From Acetatifactor sp. (lineage in GTDB: Bacteria; Bacillota; Clostridia; Lachnospirales; Lachnospiraceae), in NCBI GenBank assembly GCA_016293615.1, contig JAEDDX010000020.1:1-38496 (forward strand): 38,496 bases of DNA, given 5' to 3'. Below the pieces are notes generated by a model, which had not been told where the DNA came from, searched no databases, and was given only the letters and a program-made list of their open reading frames with translations. Position numbers and translations under genes: made by a program. Shown here piece by piece: positions 31,295 to 38,496 of the stretch (position 1 is the first letter of the stretch; each line of letters starts with the position of its first letter).

Positions 31295-31894
31295 GTGTCA
31301 GAAATGGGAGAAAAATCGGTACAGAAGAAGAAATTTATATTGGAAACAGCCAGGAAGGTCTTCGTGGAAAAGGGGTTTAAGAAGGTTACCATGAAGGATA
31401 TTGTCGAGGCTTGCGAAATCAGCCGCGGCGGTCTGTATCTGTACTTTGAGAACACCAGCCAGATTTTTCTGGAGGTGTTGAAGCTCGAGAGCGAGGAGAC
31501 GGATGATGTCTTTTCCGACAACATCACGGATGATGCAACTGCAGCAGATATTCTTGTGCTCTTTTTGCAGGAGCAGAAGAAGGAGCTTCTTCGCAAGGAA
31601 GACACGCTGACACAGGCTATCTATGAGTTCTATTTTGAGAATACGCCTTCCAAGAAGGACAATATTCTGAAGAAACAGTTTGATTCGGCTGTCAAGATCA
31701 TGGAGAAACTGATTGAGATCGGTGTGGAGAACGGAGAGTTTTTCTGCACGAACTGCCGGGAGGCAGCGAAAACCATCATGTTTATCCTGGAGGGCATGAA
31801 GATTGCGGCGCAGACCGTAGGGGTGACCTCGGAGACAGTCGATATGGAAATTCTGTTTATTTTGAAGTCCCTGGGAGTGGAACTGGAAGAATAG
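31295..31894 (+). CDS. TetR-family transcriptional regulator
   Basis: The 199-residue protein has a TetR-type DNA-binding domain at its N-terminus (about 10-60): I-L-E-T-A-R-K-V-F-V-E-K-G-F-K-K-V-T-M, then the recognition helix region I-S-R-G-G-L-Y-L-Y-F. The C-terminal helical domain would bind an unknown ligand. GTG 31295 has AGAGGA 4-5 nt upstream and is my choice; ATG 31304 is three codons later and possible. It ends 47 nt before purL. TetR proteins often control adjacent genes, but a purine link would be unusual, and no operator palindrome is evident in front of purL. Confidence 0.9.
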   Translation: MSEMGEKSVQKKKFILETARKVFVEKGFKKVTMKDIVEACEISRGGLYLYFENTSQIFLEVLKLESEETDDVFSDNITDDATAADILVLFLQEQKKELLRKEDTLTQAIYEFYFENTPSKKDNILKKQFDSAVKIMEKLIEIGVENGEFFCTNCREAAKTIMFILEGMKIAAQTVGVTSETVDMEILFILKSLGVELEE

Positions 31895-31941
31895 TTCCCT
31901 TTCAGACTCATTATAATACAATCATTTTTTGGAGGAACGAC

Positions 31942-34900
31942 ATGGGAAACGTTAGACGTATCTATGTGGAAAAGAAAGCGCCTTACGCGGTGAAAGCGAA
32001 AGAGCTGCACGAGGAACTGAAAAACTATCTTGGCATTCAGGTGGACGGTGTCAGAGAATTCATCCGCTACGATGTGGAGAATATCTCGGACGAGGTCTTT
32101 GAAAAGGCATGTAAAACAGTCTTTTCCGAGCCTCCCGTAGACGATCTGTATCAGGAAACGATTGAGATTCCTGCGAATGCGAGAGTGTTCTCCGTGGAAT
32201 TTTTGCCCGGACAGTTCGACCAGAGAGCAGACTCTGCCGTACAGTGTGTGAGATTCCTGAAAGAGGATGAGGCACCCGTTATCCGCACAGCTGTTACTTA
32301 TATGATTCTCGGAGAGATCAGCGACGCTGAATTTGCAAGAATCAAATCCTATTGTATCAACCCCGTGGACTCCCGTGAGACCGGTATGGTGAAGCCCGAG
32401 ACCCTGATCACCGTATTTGAGGAGCCTGCGGATATCGCAATCTTTGACGGATTCAGAGAGATGGAAGAGAGTACGCTTCGCAAGCTTTATGATTCTCTTT
32501 CCCTTGCCATGACCTTCAAGGATTTCCTGCATATCCAGAAGTATTTCCGCGAGGACGAGAAGAGAGATCCTTCCATGACTGAGATCCGTGTGCTGGATAC
32601 TTATTGGTCTGACCATTGCCGTCATACCACCTTCTCCACGGAACTGACGGATGTGCAGTTTGGGGACGGTTATTACAGAACACCTCTTGAGACGACCTAC
32701 CAGAGCTATCTCGACACCAGAGCGGAGATCTTCGCGGGAAGAGACGACAAGTTTGTCTGCCTGATGGATCTTGCCCTGATGGCTATGAGAAAGCTGAAGA
32801 AAGACGGCAAGCTCGAGGATATGGAAGTATCCGATGAGATCAATGCCTGCTCCGTGGTCGTTCCTGTTGAGATGGACTACGGCGATTACAAGGAGACAGA
32901 GGAGTGGCTTGTCTTCTTCAAGAACGAGACACACAATCATCCGACCGAGATCGAGCCCTTCGGTGGTGCTGCAACCTGTCTCGGCGGCGCTATCCGTGAT
33001 CCCCTTTCCGGAAGAGGATATGTATATCAGGCAATGCGCGTGACCGGTGCGGCAGATCCCACCGTTCCCGTGGCAGACACCTTAAAGGGTAAGCTTTCCC
33101 AGAAGAAGCTGGTTCGCGGTGCAGCCAACGGTTATTCTTCCTACGGTAACCAGATTGGTCTTGCAACCGGTTTTGTCAAAGAGATCTATCATCCCAACTA
33201 TGTGGCAAAGCGTATGGAGATCGGTGCCGTTATGGGTGCCGCTCCCAGAAAGAATGTCATCCGTGAGACCTCCGATCCCGGCGATATCATCATCCTGCTC
33301 GGCGGACGCACGGGACGCGACGGCTGCGGCGGTGCAACCGGTTCTTCCAAGGTGCACACCGAGCAGTCCATCGAGACCTGCGGTGCAGAGGTACAGAAGG
33401 GTAACGCTCCTACCGAGCGAAAGATCCAGAGACTGTTCCGCCGTGAGGAAGTCAGCAGCATCATCAAGAAGTGCAACGACTTCGGTGCAGGCGGTGTATC
33501 CGTTGCGATCGGTGAGCTGGCAGACGGCCTGACCGTAGATCTGGACAAGGTTCCCAAGAAGTATGCCGGTCTTGACGGCACAGAGCTTGCCATCTCCGAG
33601 TCTCAGGAGAGAATGGCAGTTGTGGTAGACCCCAAGGATGTGGACAAGTTCCTCGGCTATGCCGCTGAGGAGAACCTCGAGGCTGTTGCTGTTGCAGTGG
33701 TGACACAAGAGCCCAGACTGGTGCTGAACTGGAGAGGCAAGACCATCGTAAACCTAAAGAGAGCCTTCCTGGATACCAACGGCGCTCATCAGGAGACGAC
33801 CGTTAAGGTCAATATCCCTGCCGAGGAGGACAACTACTTTGAGAAGTGGGCAGTTCCTGCGGTTGGAGAAAAGGTGGAAGCCGGCGACTTCAAGGCTGCA
33901 TGGCTCACCCTTTTGAATGATTTGAATGTATGTTCCCAGAAGGGACTTGTGGAAATGTTTGACGCCTCCATCGGTGCAGGAAGCGTACTCATGCCTTACG
34001 GCGGAAAGCATCAGCTGACCGAAACGCAGACCATGGTTGCGAAGCTCCCCGTATTGAAGGGCAAAACCGATACCGTAACCATGATGAGCTACGGCTTCGA
34101 TCCTTATCTGTCCTCCTGGAGCCCTTACCACGGTGCTGTCTATGCTGTGGTTGAGTCCATGGCGAAGGTGGTGGCAGGCGGCGGTGACGCTTCCAAGATC
34201 CGTTTCACCTTCCAGGAGTACTTCCGCAGAATGACCGGTGACCCGGAGCGTTGGAGCCAGCCTTTTGCAGCCCTGCTTGGCGCATATGATGCACAGATCG
34301 GGTTCGGACTTCCTTCCATCGGCGGTAAGGACAGTATGTCCGGTACCTTCAACGATATCGATGTACCTCCTACCCTGGTTTCCTTTGCGGTCGATATTGC
34401 AAAGCATGGTGAAATTGTGACGCCTGAATTGAAGGCAGCAGGCAACAGACTGGTTCGTTTCAAAATCGAGAAGGACGAATTCGACATCCCGATGTATGAA
34501 GCAGTTGCAAAACTGTATGACGATATCCACAAGCTGACTGTCGATAAGACCATTGTGTCTGCATACGCTCTGGATGCAAAGGGTGTTGCGGTAGCGGTAT
34601 CCAAGATGGCATTCGGTAATAAGCTTGGCGTAACCTTCGGCGAAGACCTGACCGGCAAGGATCTGTTCGGCAACGGTCTTGGCGATATCATCGCTGAAAT
34701 CCCTGCCGATAAGCTTGCGGCTCTGGATGAAATGGAGCTGGATTACACCGTGATCGGTACCGTGACCGAAGATGCAGCGTTTGTGTACGGCGACATGAAG
34801 GTTACCATGGAGGAAGCGATCTCCAGCTGGACTTCCAAGCTCGAGAAGGTATTTGCGACCAAGGCTGTCAAGGGCACAGAGCCTGTTGAGAGTCCTCTGT

Positions 34901-35739
34901 ACAAGGCTGACAGCATCTATGTCTGCAAGAACAAGATTGCGAAGCCTACCGTATTTATCCCCGTATTCCCCGGTACCAACTGCGAATACGACAGCACCAA
35001 GGCGTTTGAGCGTGCAGGTGCCAATGTTGTCACTAAGGTATTTAAGAATATGAGTGCCGAAGATATCAGAGAGTCCGTAGACGCTTTCGAGAAGGCAATC
35101 TCCCAGGCACAGATCATCATGTTCCCCGGTGGTTTCTCTGCCGGCGATGAGCCTGACGGAAGTGCAAAGTTCTTCGCAACTGCATTCCAGAACGAGAAGA
35201 TGAAGGAAGCAGTCATGAAGCTTTTGAACGAGAGAGACGGTCTTGCGCTGGGTATCTGTAACGGCTTCCAGGCCTTGATCAAGCTGGGACTGGTTCCTTA
35301 CGGCGAGATCCTCGGCCAGAAGGAAGATTCACCGACTCTGACCTTCAACACCATCAACCGTCACATCTCCAAGATGGTTTATACCAAGGTGGTTTCCAAT
35401 AAGTCTCCCTGGCTGCAGGGTGCGGAGCTTGGCGCTGTATACTGTAACCCCGCTTCCCACGGCGAAGGTCGTTTCGTTGCTCCGAAGGAGTGGCTCGACA
35501 AACTGTTCGCAAACGGACAGGTTGCAACCCAGTACTCCGATCAGGAAGGCAATGTAACCATGGATGAGGAGTACAACATCAACGGTTCTTACTGCTCCAT
35601 CGAAGGTATTACCTCTCCCGACGGTCGTGTGCTCGGTAAGATGGCGCACTCCGAGAGAAGAGACATTGCGGTAGCAATGAATATCTACGGACAGCAGGAT
35701 ATCAGGATCTTTGAGTCCGGTGTTGCTTACTTCAAATAA
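31942..35739 (+). CDS. purL: Phosphoribosylformylglycinamidine synthase, single-chain PurL with glutaminase domain
   Basis: This 1265-residue enzyme converts FGAR to FGAM with glutamine and ATP. Order: N-terminal PurS-like region (about 1-150), linker with H-x-C-R-H-T-T-F (W-S-D-H-C-R-H-T), two PurL catalytic halves with E-T-H-N-H-P-T-E and G-G-K-D-S-M-S-G, and a C-terminal class I glutaminase. The glutaminase triad is C1106 (G-I-C-N-G-F-Q), H1173 and E1175 (S-H-G-E-G-R-F). In many Gram-positives PurS, PurL and PurQ are separate; here they are one chain, as common in clostridial relatives. TTGGAGGAA precedes ATG 31942; a TATAAT-like box at 31912 may be its -10, but I see no matching -35. Confidence 0.97.
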   Translation: MGNVRRIYVEKKAPYAVKAKELHEELKNYLGIQVDGVREFIRYDVENISDEVFEKACKTVFSEPPVDDLYQETIEIPANARVFSVEFLPGQFDQRADSAVQCVRFLKEDEAPVIRTAVTYMILGEISDAEFARIKSYCINPVDSRETGMVKPETLITVFEEPADIAIFDGFREMEESTLRKLYDSLSLAMTFKDFLHIQKYFREDEKRDPSMTEIRVLDTYWSDHCRHTTFSTELTDVQFGDGYYRTPLETTYQSYLDTRAEIFAGRDDKFVCLMDLALMAMRKLKKDGKLEDMEVSDEINACSVVVPVEMDYGDYKETEEWLVFFKNETHNHPTEIEPFGGAATCLGGAIRDPLSGRGYVYQAMRVTGAADPTVPVADTLKGKLSQKKLVRGAANGYSSYGNQIGLATGFVKEIYHPNYVAKRMEIGAVMGAAPRKNVIRETSDPGDIIILLGGRTGRDGCGGATGSSKVHTEQSIETCGAEVQKGNAPTERKIQRLFRREEVSSIIKKCNDFGAGGVSVAIGELADGLTVDLDKVPKKYAGLDGTELAISESQERMAVVVDPKDVDKFLGYAAEENLEAVAVAVVTQEPRLVLNWRGKTIVNLKRAFLDTNGAHQETTVKVNIPAEEDNYFEKWAVPAVGEKVEAGDFKAAWLTLLNDLNVCSQKGLVEMFDASIGAGSVLMPYGGKHQLTETQTMVAKLPVLKGKTDTVTMMSYGFDPYLSSWSPYHGAVYAVVESMAKVVAGGGDASKIRFTFQEYFRRMTGDPERWSQPFAALLGAYDAQIGFGLPSIGGKDSMSGTFNDIDVPPTLVSFAVDIAKHGEIVTPELKAAGNRLVRFKIEKDEFDIPMYEAVAKLYDDIHKLTVDKTIVSAYALDAKGVAVAVSKMAFGNKLGVTFGEDLTGKDLFGNGLGDIIAEIPADKLAALDEMELDYTVIGTVTEDAAFVYGDMKVTMEEAISSWTSKLEKVFATKAVKGTEPVESPLYKADSIYVCKNKIAKPTVFIPVFPGTNCEYDSTKAFERAGANVVTKVFKNMSAEDIRESVDAFEKAISQAQIIMFPGGFSAGDEPDGSAKFFATAFQNEKMKEAVMKLLNERDGLALGICNGFQALIKLGLVPYGEILGQKEDSPTLTFNTINRHISKMVYTKVVSNKSPWLQGAELGAVYCNPASHGEGRFVAPKEWLDKLFANGQVATQYSDQEGNVTMDEEYNINGSYCSIEGITSPDGRVLGKMAHSERRDIAVAMNIYGQQDIRIFESGVAYFK

Positions 35740-35752
35740 GGTTTGATTCTGG

Positions 35753-35780
35753 CAGGCGGACCGGTTGGTTCGCCTGTTTT
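35753..35780 (+). terminator. Terminator after purL
   Basis: CAGGCGGACC (35753-35762) pairs with GGTTCGCCTG (35767-35776), with one G-T pair and a GGTT loop, then TTTT. Confidence 0.85.
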
Positions 35781-35893
35781 ATGTATGAGAGGATAAAAAT
35801 ACAAATGCTGCATATACTTACAAATGGATGAGCGGGTTTCGCCAAAGCGTGTGACTGCGCTGTTTGGGCAGAAAACCTGCGGTTAGGAGAAGT

Positions 35894-36598
35894 ATGAGAG
35901 AAGAAACCTATCCTTTTGTGATGAAACAGCTACCGTATGAATATGATGATCTGCTGCCGGTGCTGGATGAGGCAACCCTGCATTTTCATCATGACAAACA
36001 TTACAAGAACTATGTCGACGGCCTGAATGCGGCTCTGGCGGATTATCCGGAGTACCACAGCACCGGACTTAGGGAACTGCTGACCATGATTCCCGCCCTG
36101 CCTGCGGCGATCCAGACGCCCGTGAAACACAACGGCGGCGGTGTGTACCTGCACGAGCTGTATTTTGACGTAATGAAGGGCAGAGAATGGATCGACCCGG
36201 AAGGCTGTCTCAAGGCGGCAATCATCAGAGACTTCGGTACGGTCAAACAATGGAAGGACAAGATGAAGCAGGAGGCAGCCGGTGTGTTTGGCTCAGGCTG
36301 GGTGGTTCTTGTCACCGATGACAAGGGAAAACTGTCCATCGTTAAGACCGCCAATCAGGATGTGCCGGATCTTAGAAGGTACGAACCGATCCTTGCGGCG
36401 GATGTCTGGGAGCATGCATACTACCTGCAGTATCAGAACCGCCGTATCGATTATGTACAGGAATGGTTCCGGCTGATCAACTGGCGCAAAGCCGCAAGGC
36501 GCTACGAGGAAGCCTTTGGCGGAAAGGTTATGAGAGTGCTGACGGAAAACAGACAGACCAGAGCACCTAAGGAGAAAAAACACGAGGAGAAACCATGA
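35894..36598 (+). CDS. Iron/manganese superoxide dismutase family protein
   Basis: The 234-residue protein follows the Fe/Mn SOD plan: N-terminal L-P-Y-E-Y-D-D-L-L-P with helical hairpin, then a C-terminal alpha/beta domain. The four metal ligands line up as H32 (F-H-H-D-K-H), H87 (Y-L-H-E-L-Y-F), D170 and H174 (D-V-W-E-H-A-Y-Y), so it should dismutate superoxide. Around H87 the usual N-H-x-x-F-W is replaced by L-H-E-L-Y-F, and the tail has a Lys/Glu-rich extension. These deviations leave activity and metal choice open. TTAGGAG precedes ATG 35894. It overlaps queH by 4 nt, so the two are translationally coupled. Confidence 0.88.
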   Translation: MREETYPFVMKQLPYEYDDLLPVLDEATLHFHHDKHYKNYVDGLNAALADYPEYHSTGLRELLTMIPALPAAIQTPVKHNGGGVYLHELYFDVMKGREWIDPEGCLKAAIIRDFGTVKQWKDKMKQEAAGVFGSGWVVLVTDDKGKLSIVKTANQDVPDLRRYEPILAADVWEHAYYLQYQNRRIDYVQEWFRLINWRKAARRYEEAFGGKVMRVLTENRQTRAPKEKKHEEKP

Positions 36599-37224
36599 AT
36601 CAGGTGAACTATCAGAGACAACTGGAGCAATTGCTGGAAGGACTGAACACGGCTCCGACCCTTTTTCTGCATAGCTGCTGTGCACCCTGCAGCAGCTATG
36701 TGCTGGAGTACCTTTGCAGATATTTTCATATCACGGTGTTCTATTATAATCCGAACATCTCCGAGACGGAGGAGTACAAAAAGCGTGTGGAAGAGCAGAA
36801 ACGGCTGATTTGCGCCTTCAATGCCCGGAAGAAGGGATACCCGATCGCAATTCTTGAGGGCGACTATGAACCGGAGGCTTTTTTCGAGATGTCCCGCGGG
36901 CTGGAGCACTGCAAGGAAGGGTCTGAGAGATGCTTCAGATGCTATGAGTTGCGACTTCGTAAGACTGCCCAAAGGGCAAAGGAGCAGGGCTTTGAGTATT
37001 TCTGCACGACGCTTTCCGTCAGCCCCCTGAAGAATGCCGTCAGACTCAACGAAATCGGACAGGCTCTCTCCGCTGAATACGAAATTCCGTGGCTGGTGTC
37101 GGATTTTAAGAAAAAGAACGGCTATAAGAGGTCGGTGGAATTGTCCGCAGAGTATGAGCTGTACCGTCAAAACTATTGCGGCTGCGTCTTCTCGAAGCGG
37201 GAGAGGGAAGAACAGGCAAAGTGA
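36595..37224 (+). CDS. queH: Epoxyqueuosine reductase QueH
   Basis: QueH (209 residues; formerly DUF208) performs the last step of queuosine synthesis, reducing epoxyqueuosine in tRNA using an iron-sulfur centre. The family cysteines are present: S-C28-C-A-P-C32 near the N-terminus, E-R-C-F-R-C-Y-E-L-R-L in the middle, C-T-T-L-S-V-S-P, and N-Y-C-G-C near the end. Its ATG overlaps the stop of the superoxide dismutase gene (ATGA). The pairing of an oxidative-stress gene with an Fe-S tRNA enzyme is of interest. Other queuosine genes are not in the window. Confidence 0.93.
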   Translation: MNQVNYQRQLEQLLEGLNTAPTLFLHSCCAPCSSYVLEYLCRYFHITVFYYNPNISETEEYKKRVEEQKRLICAFNARKKGYPIAILEGDYEPEAFFEMSRGLEHCKEGSERCFRCYELRLRKTAQRAKEQGFEYFCTTLSVSPLKNAVRLNEIGQALSAEYEIPWLVSDFKKKNGYKRSVELSAEYELYRQNYCGCVFSKREREEQAK

Positions 37225-37245
37225 CGGTTCGCTTTACATAAGGGC

Positions 37246-37274
37246 TTGCGTGAAGGCGTTAAGTAAGGTATAGT
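37246..37274 (+). promoter_or_regulatory. Promoter of argS
   Basis: TTGCGT (37246-37251) and TATAGT (37269-37274) are 17 bases apart, about 118 nt upstream of argS. A short GGTCAGTCGGTTGACC hairpin lies in the leader (37287-37302); no T-box is recognised. Confidence 0.7.
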
Positions 37275-37391
37275 AATTAGCAAAAGGTCAGTCGGTTGAC
37301 CGGTTTGTGTGAGGATACTTGCCGTGTGACGGCAGAGAAAAAGGCTCCGGAGCGCACTGCGCCCACGGCTGCCGGGAAGGTTTGGTATAAT

Positions 37392-38496
37392 ATGAAGAAG
37401 TTTCTGGATCTTTTGTCAGAAGAGATGGGGAAGGCGTTTGAGGCTGCCGGATATGACAGCGCTCTTGGAAAAGTGACTGTTTCCAACCGCCCGGACCTGT
37501 GTGAATATCAGTGTAACGGAGCTATGGCAGGGGCGAAGAAGTATCACAAGGCGCCTGTGATGATTGCAAACGAGGTGGCTGAGAAGCTGGAAGGCTGCGA
37601 GGCTTTTTCGGAAGTGACAGCGGTTGCTCCGGGTTTCCTGAATTTAAAACTGTCCAAGCAGTTTTTGTGTGATTACATCAGAGCCATGAGCACAGAGGAT
37701 AAATTCGGCCTAGAGAATCCCGAACACCCCAGGACCATCGTCATCGACTACGGCGGACCGAATGTGGCGAAGCCTCTCCATGTGGGACATCTTCGCTCTG
37801 CAGTCATCGGTGAGGCAGTCAAACGGATGGAGCGCTTTGCGGGACATAAGGTCATCGGCGATGTACATCTGGGAGACTGGGGACTTCAGATGGGGCTTAT
37901 CATCTCCGAATTACAGGTAAGAAAGCCGCAGCTTCCCTACTTTGATGACAGCTTTGCCGGAGAATATCCGGCAGAGGCACCCTTTACGCTTTCCGAGCTG
38001 GAGGAGATCTATCCTACCGCCAGCGGCAAAAGCAAGGTGGATGAGGAGTTTAAGGCTAAGGCTTTGCAGGCTACCGCAGAGCTGCAGCAGGGCAAGAGGG
38101 GATATCGCGCCATCTGGAAGCATATCATGGAGCTTTCCATTGCCGATCTGAAGAAAAATTACGAGAACTTGAAGGTGGATTTCGATCTTTGGTACGGCGA
38201 GTCGGATTCCCAGAAATATATCCCCGGTATGGTGGAGAAGATGAAGCAGGACGGCTTTGCTTATGTCAGCAACGGCGCTCTGGTCGTTGATGTGGCAAGA
38301 GAGGATGACAAGAAGGAGATCCCTCCCTGCATGATCTTAAAGTCCGACGGCGCGGCAATGTATGACACGACCGACCTTGCCACCATTTTGCAGAGAACCC
38401 TTGATTTTCAGCCTGACAGCATCATTTACGTGGTGGACAAGCGTCAGGAGCTGCACTTTGAGCAGGTGTTCCGCTGCGCGCGCAAGACCGGTCAGG
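37392..38496 (+). CDS. argS: Arginyl-tRNA synthetase ArgS (N-terminal part, truncated by window end)
   Basis: The frame is open from ATG 37392 to the last base, giving about 368 residues of a protein normally near 560-590. ArgS charges tRNA-Arg with arginine. The N-terminal additional domain, the class I signature H130-V-G-H133 in K-P-L-H-V-G-H-L-R-S, G-D-V-H-L-G-D-W-G-x-Q-M-G and the later L-K-S-D-G-A-A-M-Y-D-T-T-D-L-A stretch are visible. The KMSKS loop would lie beyond the window. GGGAAGG is 11 nt upstream. Just before the start stands TATAAT, a chance-looking box. Confidence 0.96.
   Translation, partial: MKKFLDLLSEEMGKAFEAAGYDSALGKVTVSNRPDLCEYQCNGAMAGAKKYHKAPVMIANEVAEKLEGCEAFSEVTAVAPGFLNLKLSKQFLCDYIRAMSTEDKFGLENPEHPRTIVIDYGGPNVAKPLHVGHLRSAVIGEAVKRMERFAGHKVIGDVHLGDWGLQMGLIISELQVRKPQLPYFDDSFAGEYPAEAPFTLSELEEIYPTASGKSKVDEEFKAKALQATAELQQGKRGYRAIWKHIMELSIADLKKNYENLKVDFDLWYGESDSQKYIPGMVEKMKQDGFAYVSNGALVVDVAREDDKKEIPPCMILKSDGAAMYDTTDLATILQRTLDFQPDSIIYVVDKRQELHFEQVFRCARKTGQ

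Overview
The window looks like chromosomal DNA of an anaerobic, low-to-moderate GC Firmicute, most likely a Lachnospiraceae member of the Clostridia. The evidence is a single-chain PurL with fused glutaminase domain, a short-form ThiC, the ThiW thiazole transporter subunit, QueH, a TPP riboswitch of Gram-positive type, AGGAGG-type ribosome binding sites, and several small membrane proteins of clostridial character. Every gene I can support lies on the + strand, so the whole 38.5 kb is co-directional.

Layout. (1) 1-9685 is a signalling/surface block, visibly richer in A+T than the rest. It holds the tail of a protein of unknown identity, a membrane protein with four 9-residue repeats carrying T-T-x-L, a 2366-residue cell-surface protein with Ser/Glu repeats and many Ig-like modules, and a membrane-anchored Ser/Thr kinase. 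(2) 9755-14943 is a thiamin locus: promoter, TPP riboswitch, terminator, then thiE-thiD-thiC-thiW-thiM and a decayed HD-domain gene. It makes the pyrimidine moiety de novo (ThiC, ThiD), imports and phosphorylates thiazole (ThiW, ThiM) and joins the two (ThiE). (3) 14944-16560 is gene-poor and holds ten copies of a 51-bp hairpin repeat, a tiny membrane protein between imperfect inverted repeats, and several terminators. (4) 16561-19855 holds pyrE, two small membrane proteins and a long M29-type aminopeptidase. (5) 19962-23473 is a purine operon purE-purM-purN-purD, followed closely by a membrane SH3b protein with a repetitive cytoplasmic tail. (6) 25020-25420 is a palindromic array of three inverted plus three direct copies of a 54-bp repeat around a central hairpin. 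(7) 25520-30349 holds a GntR/YtrA-type regulator with a self-overlapping operator, clpC, an unknown small gene and radA. (8) 30489-38496 holds tRNA-Trp, a small unknown gene, a TetR regulator, the fused purL, an Fe/Mn superoxide dismutase overlapping queH, and the start of argS, which runs off the window.

How the genes work together. Two nucleotide pathways (pur genes, pyrE) and thiamin synthesis form the metabolic core; AIR, the product of PurM, is also the ThiC substrate, so the purine and thiamin loci are linked biochemically. ClpC and RadA form a stress/repair group whose usual CtsR-McsA-McsB partners are replaced here by a GntR-type repressor. The least ordinary parts are the kinase/surface-protein block and the two structured repeat arrays.
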